A stretch of 64,000 nucleotides of DNA, taken from the NCBI RefSeq assembly GCF_005405925.1, contig NZ_BJHV01000001.1, positions 6,014,001 through 6,078,000 on the forward strand, written 5' to 3'. The stretch is from Streptomyces antimycoticus. GTDB taxonomy: Bacteria > Actinomycetota > Actinomycetes > Streptomycetales > Streptomycetaceae. A model generated the notes under the pieces. It saw only the letters and a list, made by a program, of their open reading frames with translations. It ran no database searches and was not told the origin of the DNA. A program made the translations under genes and the position numbers. This document shows, one piece after another, positions 1 to 11,725 of this stretch (positions are counted from its first letter, which is position 1; each line of letters opens with the position of its first letter).

Positions 1-1036
1 TGAGGTCCGTGACACCTCGCTGAAGGTGCCGCACGGTGAGATCGGCAAGGTCATCGGCGTCCGCGTCTTCGACCGCGAAGAGGGCGACGAGCTGCCGCCG
101 GGCGTGAACCAGCTGGTCCGCGTCTACGTGGCGCAGAAGCGCAAGATCACCGATGGTGACAAGCTCGCCGGCCGTCACGGCAACAAGGGCGTCATCTCCA
201 AGATCCTGCCGGTCGAGGACATGCCGTTCCTGGAGGACGGCACCCCGGTCGACATCATCCTCAACCCGCTGGGTGTCCCGTCCCGAATGAACCCGGGACA
301 GGTCCTGGAGATCCACCTGGGCTGGCTGGCCTCCCGCGGCTGGAAGGTCGAGGGCTCCGAGGACTGGATGCAGCGGCTCCAGGCCATCGGCGCCGACGAG
401 GTCGAGCCCGGCACCAACGTCGCGACCCCGGTCTTCGACGGCGCCCGCGAGGACGAGATCGCCGGTCTCTTCGACTCGACGATCCCGAACCGCGACGGCG
501 ACCGCCTGGTCCAGTCGTCCGGCAAGGCCCGGCTCTTCGACGGCCGCTCCGGCGAGCCGTTCCCGGAGCCGATCTCGGTCGGCTACATGTACATCCTCAA
601 GCTGCACCACCTGGTGGACGACAAGCTGCACGCCCGGTCCACCGGTCCGTACTCGATGATCACCCAGCAGCCGCTGGGTGGTAAGGCTCAGTTCGGTGGC
701 CAGCGCTTCGGTGAGATGGAGGTGTGGGCGCTGGAGGCTTATGGCGCCGCGTACGCCCTCCAGGAGCTGCTGACCATCAAGTCCGACGACGTGACCGGCC
801 GCGTGAAGGTCTACGAGGCCATCGTCAAGGGCGAGAACATTCCCGAGCCCGGCATCCCCGAGTCCTTCAAGGTGCTCATCAAGGAGATGCAGTCCCTGTG
901 CCTCAACGTGGAGGTGCTGTCGTCCGACGGCATGTCCATCGAGATGCGCGACACCGACGAGGACGTCTTCCGCGCTGCGGAGGAGCTCGGTATCGACCTG
1001 TCCCGGCGCGAGCCGAGCAGCGTCGAAGAGGTCTGA
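1..1036 (+). CDS. rpoB: RNA polymerase beta subunit, C-terminal part
   Basis: Catalytic beta subunit of RNA polymerase; the gene enters from before the window and the frame is open from base 2, leaving the last 344 residues. The conserved active-site segment [12 protein letters not shown], the [13 protein letters not shown] block and the C-terminal [20 protein letters not shown] block, which contacts beta-prime, are all present. The rifampicin-binding region lies upstream and cannot be judged. rpoC follows after 98 bases in the same orientation, the standard rpoBC arrangement. Certain as to family. Confidence 0.99.
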   Translation, partial: EVRDTSLKVPHGEIGKVIGVRVFDREEGDELPPGVNQLVRVYVAQKRKITDGDKLAGRHGNKGVISKILPVEDMPFLEDGTPVDIILNPLGVPSRMNPGQVLEIHLGWLASRGWKVEGSEDWMQRLQAIGADEVEPGTNVATPVFDGAREDEIAGLFDSTIPNRDGDRLVQSSGKARLFDGRSGEPFPEPISVGYMYILKLHHLVDDKLHARSTGPYSMITQQPLGGKAQFGGQRFGEMEVWALEAYGAAYALQELLTIKSDDVTGRVKVYEAIVKGENIPEPGIPESFKVLIKEMQSLCLNVEVLSSDGMSIEMRDTDEDVFRAAEELGIDLSRREPSSVEEV

Positions 1037-1043
1037 CGGGTCT

Positions 1044-1075
1044 GGCCGGGGCGCTTCCACCAAGGTGCCCCGGCC
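1044..1075 (+). promoter_or_regulatory. Stem-loop in rpoB-rpoC spacer
   Basis: A perfect 9-bp stem (1044-1052 GGCCGGGGC with 1067-1075 GCCCCGGCC) closes a 14-nt loop just after the rpoB stop. No T-run follows, so it looks more like an RNA stabilising or processing element than a full terminator; rpoC must be read through it. Confidence 0.5.
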
Positions 1076-1134
1076 TCTCCCCGGACCCCCAGTCAGACCC
1101 GAAGACACGACCCTGAAAGAGGGATTGACGACAA

Positions 1135-5049
<3,915 letters not shown>

Positions 5050-5066
5050 GACCCGATCCGTTCGCA

Positions 5067-5098
5067 GGGCGGTCACCCCCATGGTGGGGTGGCCGCCC
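5067..5098. terminator. Bidirectional terminator between rpoC and M48 gene
   Basis: Inverted repeat with 13-bp arms (5067-5079 and 5086-5098, one G-T wobble) in the short gap between two convergent genes. It can fold from either strand and probably ends both the rpoBC transcript and the minus-strand operon. Confidence 0.75.
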
Positions 5099-5126
5099 CG
5101 CGGCGTTTCCGGGACCCGGGGCGGAC

Positions 5127-6307
5127 TCAGCCGGCCCCGGTGGGCGGTCCCAGATACGGCCCCAGACGCTCCAGGCGGGCGGGGTAAGCGGGGTGGGAGT
5201 CGAGGAGCCGGGCCAGTGCTCCTTGCCGTTTCACCCGCTTCCCGCCGGCCGCGGCGACCGCCGCCGCGTGCTGCTCGCTCGCCTGCAGCCCGCTCAGGAC
5301 CTCGGCGAGCATCGGCGCGAAGCCGAGCGCGGCCGCCTGCTGGTCGGCGTGGAACTCCGCCCGGCGCCCGACGGCCGCCAGGAGATACGGCATCAGCAGC
5401 ACCAGAAGCGGCAGACCGTACAGGAAACCGATCGTCGCGATGGCGAGGACGCCGAAGACGATCACCACAAAGAGGGGGCCGGCCCAGAAGAAGAGGCCGG
5501 ACACCCGGATGGCGACGTAGGTCAGGATCAGCATGAGCCGCCAGGCGATCCGGCCGGGAAGCGCGTACCAGTAGCCGAGCAGGCCCGACCAGCTGTGCCC
5601 GCCGACATGGTGGCCCAGCTCATGCGCCAGGACCGCGGCGAGCTGTCCGGAGGGCAGCCGCTCCAGCGCGAAGCGGGTGACCCCGACCATGTGCCCGGCC
5701 GCCGCGACGGCGTTCAGCTCCTCGCTGTCCTCGACCCACAGCTCGTAGGTGTGCTGCTCGATGCCCGCCCGCGCGAGCACTTCGCGCCACACCGGGACGA
5801 GCCTGGCCAGCTCCTGGGGGGTGGGGGACGCAGCTTGAGGACGTACCGGGCGAGGGCTCGCTCGGTGGGGCGGTGGAAGACCAGCGCGCCGCTGGCCAGC
5901 CAGGCGAGCACCAGGACGATGCCCAGGGCCCCGAAGAACATCGACACGAGGCTGACGACCAGCAGACTGCACAGGAAGTTCGGCACGTGGAGCAGCAGGC
6001 GGCCGATCGCGGTGTCGTCCGCACCGCGCTGGCGCTCGGATATGTGGACGCGACGCTGCTCGAACCGCAGCTCGTGGGGGTGAGGTACGGGCGGGGGCGG
6101 GGCTGCCGGCGGGGGTGTCCGGGGGTACGGGGGAGCTGGGCGCGTGGGCGGCTGCGTCGGATGGGCGGGCGGGGGCGCCTGCGGGTACTGGGACGCCTGC
6201 GGGTAGTGGGGCGCCTGCGGGGAGTGGGGCGCCTGCGGGTAGTGGGGCGGGGCCTGCGGATACTGCGGTGGTGCTTGCGGGTATCGCGGCTCTGATGGTT
6301 CGGTCAT
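5127..6307 (-). pseudogene. M48-family membrane metalloprotease, frame broken in this sequence
   Basis: HtpX/Ste24-like zinc protease, last gene of the six-gene minus-strand block. The ATG start at 6307 leads into an N-terminal tail of YPQAP repeats and two predicted membrane helices. After the break come the zinc motif HELGHH, a hydrophobic region with several helices, and EFHAD, which supplies the third ligand family-wide. The first frame runs through LARYVLKLRPP and then loses homology. The protease frame resumes at TPQELARLVPVW. The junction lies in a G6-T-G5 run (plus strand 5816-5827), and one added base restores a 393-residue protein. secY and rpsD in this window show the same kind of one-base loss, so a sequencing error is likely; true inactivation cannot be excluded. 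It begins 33 bases after the PycTM-like gene. Confidence 0.8.
6173..6283 (-). repeat. YPQAP coding repeat in the M48 protein
   Basis: Six copies of a (Y/S)PQA(P/S) unit occupy residues 9-45 of the M48 protease. This is a proline-rich, probably disordered cytoplasmic tail ahead of the first membrane helix. The repeated codons also make the DNA locally repetitive. Confidence 0.8.
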
Positions 6308-6340
6308 CGCAATCCTCGGAACGCGGGAAGGAGTGGGGGG

Positions 6341-6865
6341 TCAGCCGGCCAGGAGCGCGCCGGGCAGCAGCACGGCGCCGCAGCAGAAGGCGATCAGCCC
6401 GGTGCGGATCCACTGGTGCTTGACCGTGGCGATACGGCTGGTCTCGGTGAGCGCGGCCAGCAGCCCGGAGACCGGGGCGCGGGCGGTGTCGGTGAGGGCG
6501 GAGGCCAGGCGGCCGAGCCGGGCGGCCCGCTGGATGTCGCTGAAGTAGGCGAGCGGCTGGCCCGGCGTCCATGCGGTGCCGCCATAGCGCGGCAGGACGG
6601 TCATGAGCAGGGCGAACAGGGCCAGTGCGAAGGCGAGTGTCCCGGTCCACCAGGTGATGGAGCCGACGGTGGAGAGGTCGCCGGGGCCCCAGGCGGTGTT
6701 GGCGAGCAGACCGGTGACGATCCCGGCCGTCATCCCGAGCGCCGCGACCAGGACGGCCGCCTTGCCGTCGGCGCGCGCGATCTCGCCCCGCAGATCGGCC
6801 AGCAGCCGCTCGGCGGCTTCGACGTCAGTCGGGTCGGGTGGGGATGGAGCGCCGTTACCGCTCAT
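6341..6865 (-). CDS. Pycsar-type membrane effector (PycTM, DUF5706-like)
   Basis: A 174-residue membrane protein. An N-terminal helix (ERLLADLRGEIARADGKAAV) with the D-x-K-A signature leads into two hydrophobic helices around AAVLVAALGMTAGIV and LAFALALFALLMTVL. Then come a soluble segment with YFSDIQ and a C-terminal hydrophobic helix. This layout matches Pycsar effector transmembrane proteins, which in characterised systems impair the membrane after sensing a cyclic pyrimidine nucleotide. The ATG at 6865 was chosen because it overlaps the previous gene by 11 bases; a longer frame exists upstream but its extra residues are Arg/Pro-rich shadow sequence. The cyclase partner would be the class III-like protein two genes upstream. 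Family assignment is by eye. Confidence 0.75.
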   Translation of the reverse strand: MSGNGAPSPPDPTDVEAAERLLADLRGEIARADGKAAVLVAALGMTAGIVTGLLANTAWGPGDLSTVGSITWWTGTLAFALALFALLMTVLPRYGGTAWTPGQPLAYFSDIQRAARLGRLASALTDTARAPVSGLLAALTETSRIATVKHQWIRTGLIAFCCGAVLLPGALLAG

Positions 6866-7913
6866 GGGGCTCGGTCTCCTGGGCCACGGACGTCGGCTCG
6901 ACCGGGGGCAGCACCCCGGGAGGGGGCCCGTACGCCGTCGGCTCGCCACCCTCGGGGAGCTGGTGATCGAAGATGTCGCGGACGTATTGCAGGGCGCGCC
7001 GCGTTGGTTCCTCCTTCTGGTAGCCCTCGACGTTTTCGTCCTTGAGGAGTTCGAGGGCGACGTTCGCCTGGGTCTTCATGAGCGCGAGCTGGTCCGCCCG
7101 CATGCTCTCCAGCACCAGCCGTGTGTCCTCCGGGTGCTCGGCCAGCCGGAGCGCCCAGGCGGTGACCCCGCCCTGTTCGAGATAGTGCTGGTAGTAAGCG
7201 ATCTTCTGGGCGTTGAGCTCCTGCTCCTGCTGGGCACGGACCAGCTCGATCTGGTGTTGCAGCTGCTGCCGCCGCAGCTCCAGCTCATGCTGTGGGTCCA
7301 GGACCTCGCCCGCGTACCGGATCTCGCGTAGCTGCTTGCGGTGGGCGATGGCCGCCTCGTCCGGGCGGAGCCGCACCACGCAGGTGGTGTCCAGACCGAT
7401 GCCCGTCGCGAAGGCGCCGCTGTCGACGGCGCGCTGCACGGCCTGTTCGGCCCAGGCGCTGTTCTCTATGGCGAAGCCACGGCTGACGGGCCGGGTGAGG
7501 TGCTGGAACTCCCGGCTCAGCCGGGTCGGCACATCGCGCTCGCCGCTGGCCACGAAGCGCGCGGGGTCGGCGACCCGCCAGGTGAGTTCGGTGGTGACGC
7601 CGAAGGAGAACGCGTCGTCGTCACTGGGGAGTTCGAGGTCGAGCGACACCGGGTGGGTGCCCATGTCCACCTCGTACACCGCGGTGTACCGGCGGCTCAC
7701 TGCGTCGGACCGGCTCGGCCGGTGCGGCGGTACGTAGGTGTCGTAGGCGCCCTTGGCCGTCACGAAGACGAGGGCGTGGTCGATCGCGACCGCCGGCCTG
7801 CGCGCCATGTAGTCGAACCGCGCGATCGGGCGGACGGCCAGCACCGGGTCGATCAGATGGGTGTGGCGGTCGGCTTGTTGCTGCCATTCGGGCTGACGGC
7901 GGAAGTCCGCCAT
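6855..7913 (-). CDS. SPFH/band-7-like coiled-coil protein
   Basis: 352 residues, not assigned to a characterised protein. Residues about 90-190 (SFGVTTELTWRVADPARFV onward) resemble an SPFH/band-7 domain. They are followed by a long charged helix (ELELRRQQLQHQIELVRAQQ) that should form a coiled coil. The C-terminus is Pro/Glu-rich. No signal peptide or clear membrane helix is visible, so any membrane link would be peripheral. The start follows a strong GAGGAG site. The gene lies 33 bases after the P-loop protein and overlaps the PycTM-like gene, so the three are co-transcribed. It could scaffold or restrain the membrane effector; that role is inference. Confidence 0.65.
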   Translation of the reverse strand: MADFRRQPEWQQQADRHTHLIDPVLAVRPIARFDYMARRPAVAIDHALVFVTAKGAYDTYVPPHRPSRSDAVSRRYTAVYEVDMGTHPVSLDLELPSDDDAFSFGVTTELTWRVADPARFVASGERDVPTRLSREFQHLTRPVSRGFAIENSAWAEQAVQRAVDSGAFATGIGLDTTCVVRLRPDEAAIAHRKQLREIRYAGEVLDPQHELELRRQQLQHQIELVRAQQEQELNAQKIAYYQHYLEQGGVTAWALRLAEHPEDTRLVLESMRADQLALMKTQANVALELLKDENVEGYQKEEPTRRALQYVRDIFDHQLPEGGEPTAYGPPPGVLPPVEPTSVAQETEPHER

Positions 7914-7946
7914 GAGGTCATCTCCTCGGGGGGATCAACAGGTGCA

Positions 7947-10067
7947 TCAGCGGGACGGGAGGGCGGACAGCAGCCGGGCCGCGGCTGCGGGCGGCGGTCC
8001 GCCGTGTTCGCCGGGGAGGGTGCGCAGCAGATGGCTGAGGCGGGCGGTGTCCTGTGCGCTGACGGCCAGGGCCGGGAGCAGCGCGGTGAGGGCTTCTTCG
8101 GCGGATGGGTGCCGATCGGCCTCGTACACCCATGTGCGCAGTGCCGTGAGCGCGGCCTTGGTGTGCGTGGGGTCGGCGAGCGCTGCCCGCCACAGGGCGG
8201 CCGGCGTGCCGATGCCGGCCGGGGTCCGGTCGTCGTCCTCGGTGAACCAGGCGAGCAGCCCGTCCTCCTCGGCGTGGCACGCGGTCAGGAAGGCGGAGAG
8301 GACGAGGGCGCGCACCGAGGCGGTGTCCTGCTCCAGGAGGCGGACCAGCTCGGTGAGCGTCGCCCTGCGGTCGCCCGCGGACAGCAGCAGCGCCGTGGAC
8401 TGGATGAAATGGTTCCGTTCGCGTGCGTCGCTCTCGCCGAGCCGGGTGCGGGCGGCGATCGCCTCCAGGGCCTGCTCCGTCTGCTCCGGCCGCAGCGGCA
8501 CAAGCAGTGCGTAGGCCCGCACCGCGGTCCAGCGCCGGGCGGGGTGGTCGTCGAGACACCACTGGCTGAGGATGCGGGGGACGGCGGGCGCGCCCAGCAG
8601 ATGGCTGAGGGTGAGGGTGTTGGCCGCGATCTGCCGGGGGGCGTAGCCGCGGGCGGTGGCCCAGCCGTCGATGAGCAGCGCCATGGCGGACGGCAGATCG
8701 GCGGCGGTGAGCATCGCGGCGGTGGCGGCGGCCCGGGTGCGCACCACGGGGCGGCCGTCGTGGGCGAGCCGCTGGATCCAGCGGATCAGTGCGGGTCGCG
8801 CGGACGGATGGCCGGTCCACACCTCGTCCAGCAGGGTGCGGGCGATGCGGTCGTCCTGGAAGCGGGCGACGAACTGGGGGACCTGGCCCCATTCGGTGCT
8901 CTCGTACTCCTCGTAGCCCTGGGCGCGGGCGAGTTGGAGCCGGTCGGTGATGGCCGGGCCGAAGACCGGGATCTCCGGCGGCCGTGCGGGGTTCTCGGTC
9001 TCCTGCAAAAGGACGTAGAGCTGGTCGGCGAGCTCGGCGGCCAGCGGGTACGGGGCCTGGTCGAAGACCGCGAGCGATACCAGGAAGGACTTGTCGCGCA
9101 GCGAGAGCTGCTCGTTCCCGAACCACTGCCGGACCTGCTCCTCCACACTGGCGCGGCTGAAGGCGGCCAGGTCCTCCAGGCTCCCGGACCCGCTGTCGTA
9201 CGCGGCGAGCTCTTCGGCGAAGCCGCGGACCTCCCTCAGCTGGTGGGCATGGGCGAGGAAGTCGCGTACCGGGCTGAGGCCCAGCAGCCGCTCGACGGGT
9301 CCGTCGCCCACGTGATGGCGGAGGTGGGCGCGCAGCACGGCCGCGGCGGAGGGCGGTTTCCAGGGGACGGGGGTGATGCCGGTGAGGGTTGCGGTGGATT
9401 CGAGGGTGATCACCAGGTGGCCGTCGCGCTTGCGGAGCTCGTCCTGGGCGGCCAGCAGATGGTTGTACTTCAGCGGCTTGCCGCGGCTCAGGGCCAAGTC
9501 GCACAGCACATGACCGGAGGCGTTTCCCAGCTGCTCGCGCAGGGCCGCGGGCGGCGTCTCGGCGTCGAGCGCGCGCACGGTGGTGATGCCCAGGCGGTGC
9601 AGCAGCATCAGCGCGGCGGCGCGGCGGCCGGTCGAGTGGGCGCCGGTCAGGACGACGATCCGGTCGCCGCGGAGGCGCTCCAGGGCGGTGGCGAAGGAGT
9701 CGCTCTCCTCGAAGACCGCGGCCAGGCTCTCGACCTCCTCGGCGGGGATCTCGCCGGAGGCGTGCACGGGCCCCGCCGAGCCGTAGTAGTGGTGGCTTTC
9801 GGTCTTGCCGCCCATGAACACATCGCCGTCGACTCGGCCGCCGGACACTCCGTGCTGGCTGCCGCCGACCAGCGAACCGCCGAAGGAGGCCGCTGCCTTG
9901 AACATGAACTCCGGTGCGTGGTCGTACAGTTCGCGCCGGGCGGCCCGTGCCTCCTGCGGCCGTTCCTCGGGCTCGGCCTCCGCCGCCGAGAGGTCCTGCG
10001 CCGCGGCGGTGTCGGACGGGGCCGGTTCGCCGGGGCGCTCCGGTGCCGGGGCCTCGCCCGCGCTCAT
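7947..10067 (-). CDS. Large protein with shared glycine-rich motif and degenerate P-loop
   Basis: 706 residues. The ATG at 10067 overlaps the cyclase stop as ATGA, so translation is coupled. Residues 1-60 are acidic and disordered. Residues 62-87 are a glycine-rich motif nearly identical to the cyclase C-terminus. Residues 137-155 (RIVVLTGAHSTGRRAAAL) look like a Walker A region in which the usual Lys is Arg (G142-AHSTG-R148). HLVITLEST further on could be a sensor-1 strand. The last ~400 residues are helical and Ala/Leu-rich, resembling ARM/HEAT-type repeats. The architecture (adaptor motif, NTPase-like core, helical repeats) recalls STAND proteins of bacterial conflict systems, but ATP hydrolysis is doubtful. 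No enzymatic effector domain was recognised. Confidence 0.7.
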   Translation of the reverse strand: MSAGEAPAPERPGEPAPSDTAAAQDLSAAEAEPEERPQEARAARRELYDHAPEFMFKAAASFGGSLVGGSQHGVSGGRVDGDVFMGGKTESHHYYGSAGPVHASGEIPAEEVESLAAVFEESDSFATALERLRGDRIVVLTGAHSTGRRAAALMLLHRLGITTVRALDAETPPAALREQLGNASGHVLCDLALSRGKPLKYNHLLAAQDELRKRDGHLVITLESTATLTGITPVPWKPPSAAAVLRAHLRHHVGDGPVERLLGLSPVRDFLAHAHQLREVRGFAEELAAYDSGSGSLEDLAAFSRASVEEQVRQWFGNEQLSLRDKSFLVSLAVFDQAPYPLAAELADQLYVLLQETENPARPPEIPVFGPAITDRLQLARAQGYEEYESTEWGQVPQFVARFQDDRIARTLLDEVWTGHPSARPALIRWIQRLAHDGRPVVRTRAAATAAMLTAADLPSAMALLIDGWATARGYAPRQIAANTLTLSHLLGAPAVPRILSQWCLDDHPARRWTAVRAYALLVPLRPEQTEQALEAIAARTRLGESDARERNHFIQSTALLLSAGDRRATLTELVRLLEQDTASVRALVLSAFLTACHAEEDGLLAWFTEDDDRTPAGIGTPAALWRAALADPTHTKAALTALRTWVYEADRHPSAEEALTALLPALAVSAQDTARLSHLLRTLPGEHGGPPPAAAARLLSALPSR
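9807..9884 (-). repeat. Glycine-rich signalling motif, copy in P-loop protein
   Basis: Encodes residues 62-87 of the P-loop protein. It begins FGGSLVGGSQHGVSGG and continues RVDGDVFMGG. Twenty of 26 residues match the motif at the end of the cyclase-like protein encoded immediately upstream, and the DNA is also visibly similar. Confidence 0.85.
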
Positions 10068-10858
10068 CGGGTACCGCTCTGGTCCGCGCCGCCGAGGTGC
10101 ACATCGCCGTGGACGGTGCCGCCGGACACGCCGTGCTGGTCGCCCGCGACCAGGCTGCCGCCGAAGGACGGGGAGCCACCGGCGAAGTGGAACGTGGCGC
10201 CGGGCCCCTGGGGCGCCGGACCCGCGGCGGGTGCCGGAGCGGAATGAGGTGCCGGAGCGGCGGGTGCCCCCGCGTCCTCGGCCGTGTTCGGCAGCGGGCC
10301 GTGCAGCCATGCGCCCAGCGGGCCGTTCTTGCTCTCCAGGGTGACGGGGTGGAACTCCTCCGGGGCGATCCCGGGGTGTCCGTGCCGGACGATGCCCTGG
10401 TGGATGGATTCGGAGACGCAGAGCGCGAAGTCGTCGGCCCGCTCGCGCAGCGCGGCGCGCAGCAGCTTCGCGTCCAGCAGCCGGCAGGCGTGGTTGAGAT
10501 CGGAGCCGACCCAGCCGCCCTGGCCGTCGATGGCCACGAATCCGGTGGCCAGGACCGACCGCAGCCGGATCTGGGCGCTGCTGGACGCCATCCGGTTGAT
10601 GGTGCGCAGTTGCGCGGGGGCCTCGGTGAGCAGGGAGCGCAGCAGCGCGATGGGCGAGGTGTCCGCGTCGATGAGCTCCATGACGGAGTCGCCGCGGTCG
10701 GCCCGGAGCCGCTTGGTTTCCTCGACCCCGGCCGCCGCCAGGGTGCGGTCGGCGATGTCGTAGAGCATGCGGCGCAGATACGCCTGCTCGACGTCGTCAC
10801 GGTCGCTGTAGCGCTCGATGTCGAAGAGCAGGATCGTGCGGTTGACGGGATGATTCAT
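10064..10858 (-). CDS. Class III nucleotidyl-cyclase-like protein with C-terminal glycine-rich motif
   Basis: 264 residues. Residues 7-175 read as a cyclase homology domain. The first metal Asp is D13 in LLFDIERYSD, the second is D57 in DRGDSVME, and the transition-state pair is N122/R126 in DLNHACRLL. The positions that usually carry the adenine-selecting Lys and Asp appear to hold A53 and G115, so this is probably not a standard adenylyl cyclase. A Pro/Ala linker (about 190-225) leads to the motif at 232-257 shared with the next protein. The gene starts 117 bases after the Crp-family gene; a Crp-type palindrome lies between them. Likely role: making a cyclic nucleotide signal sensed by the PycTM-like effector or the Crp-like regulator. 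The product is unknown. Confidence 0.75.
   Translation of the reverse strand: MNHPVNRTILLFDIERYSDRDDVEQAYLRRMLYDIADRTLAAAGVEETKRLRADRGDSVMELIDADTSPIALLRSLLTEAPAQLRTINRMASSSAQIRLRSVLATGFVAIDGQGGWVGSDLNHACRLLDAKLLRAALRERADDFALCVSESIHQGIVRHGHPGIAPEEFHPVTLESKNGPLGAWLHGPLPNTAEDAGAPAAPAPHSAPAPAAGPAPQGPGATFHFAGGSPSFGGSLVAGDQHGVSGGTVHGDVHLGGADQSGTR
10088..10165 (-). repeat. Glycine-rich signalling motif, copy at cyclase C-terminus
   Basis: Encodes residues 232-257 of the cyclase-like protein. It begins FGGSLVAGDQHGVSGG and continues TVHGDVHLGG, seven residues before the end of the protein. It is the partner of the copy at 9807-9884; the differences are A/G, D/S, T/R, H/D, H/F and L/M. Confidence 0.85.
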
Positions 10859-10943
10859 GATCGCCTCTCACTCGGTCGCCTGGTCCGACGGCAGCGTCGC
10901 GCGGTCGGCGGGGTGGGAGTGAGGGCGGATGACGCAGTCGGAC

Positions 10944-10959
10944 TGTGACCGCGTACACA
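10944..10959 (-). promoter_or_regulatory. Crp-type operator upstream of the cyclase gene
   Basis: On the minus strand this 16-bp site reads TGTGTACGCGGTCACA. Its core GTG-TACGCG-GT-CAC fits GTG(N)6GNCAC, the consensus I recall for Streptomyces Crp. It lies 85 bases before the cyclase start and 16 bases after the Crp-family stop codon, suggesting that a Crp-family protein controls a promoter for the cyclase and downstream genes. Confidence 0.5.
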
Positions 10960-10975
10960 CAAAGCGCCCCGGGGG

Positions 10976-11680
10976 TCAGTCCGAGCGGGCGACCCTCCGC
11001 AGGATGTCCGGCCGGAGGATCACCAGGGCCTTGCGCCCCGTGATCACGACCTGGCGTTCACGCAGATCCTTGAGGAGGCGCTGCACCATTTCGCGGGAGG
11101 CGCCGATGGACCCGGCGAGCTCCTGCTTGCTGAGCGGTACGGCCAGTTCGATGCCCTTCTCCGTACGTCGCCCATGGGACCTGGCGAGGTCGAGGAGCAG
11201 CACCGCGAAGCGCTCGCGCACGGTCAGCGAGGCGAAGTCGAGGCGGCGGCGGTCGGCGGCGCGCATCCGGTCGCTGGTCAGGGTGAGTAAGGTCAGCGAG
11301 GCTTCGGGGGAGTGCTCCAGGAAGAGCCGGAAGCGTTCGTGTTCGACCGCCACGGCCTCGACGGGCTCCAGGGCGGTGACCGTCGCCGAGCGCGGGCGGC
11401 CGGTGAGGGCGGACGACTCGCCGATGATGTCGCCGGGGCCGCGCAGCGCGAGAAGCGCCTCGTAGCCGTTGGCGGCGGATGCGGTGACCTTGGTCCAGCC
11501 GTGCAGGATCAGCAGGATGTGGGACGAGGGTTCGTTCTGGTGGATGATCGGTGCGCGGGAGGAGAAGTCGAGTACTCTGCCGAGAGCGAGCAGCGTGGAG
11601 CGCTCTTCGCGCTCCAGCCGCGCCAGGAAGGGCACCCGGTCGTCGAGTCCACTGTCCTCGGGAATTCCGGCCTGAGTCAT
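10976..11680 (-). CDS. Crp/Fnr-family transcriptional regulator
   Basis: 234 residues. Residues 15-125 form a cyclic-nucleotide-binding (cNMP) fold that keeps a phosphate-binding cassette, GESSALTGRPRSA (87-99), with the Glu and the Arg-Ser-Ala used to hold cyclic nucleotide. A dimer helix follows, then a winged helix-turn-helix whose recognition part is LSKQELAGSIGASREMVQ. The ATG at 11680 follows a strong GGGGGGAG site. It is divergent from the better known Streptomyces Crp and is best taken as a paralogue. First gene of the block; probably regulates it in response to the product of the neighbouring cyclase. Ligand unknown. Confidence 0.85.
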   Translation of the reverse strand: MTQAGIPEDSGLDDRVPFLARLEREERSTLLALGRVLDFSSRAPIIHQNEPSSHILLILHGWTKVTASAANGYEALLALRGPGDIIGESSALTGRPRSATVTALEPVEAVAVEHERFRLFLEHSPEASLTLLTLTSDRMRAADRRRLDFASLTVRERFAVLLLDLARSHGRRTEKGIELAVPLSKQELAGSIGASREMVQRLLKDLRERQVVITGRKALVILRPDILRRVARSD

Positions 11681-11725
11681 GATTCCGCTCCCCCCAGTGT
11701 CATGAATAGATCAACGTACCGAATG

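Noticed and set aside
7341..10247. 968-codon plus-strand open frame across the SPFH and P-loop genes
   Set aside because: Composition is Gly/Gln/Val shadow-like; the minus-strand genes have good starts, overlaps and recognisable domains.
7918..10800. 960-codon minus-strand frame overlapping the cyclase and P-loop genes
   Set aside because: Arg/Pro/Ala-rich out-of-phase frame with no domain.
5127..11680. CBASS or toxin-antitoxin system
   Set aside because: No CD-NTase, Cap2/Cap3 or toxin fold was seen; class III cyclase and PycTM features fit a Pycsar-like arrangement better.
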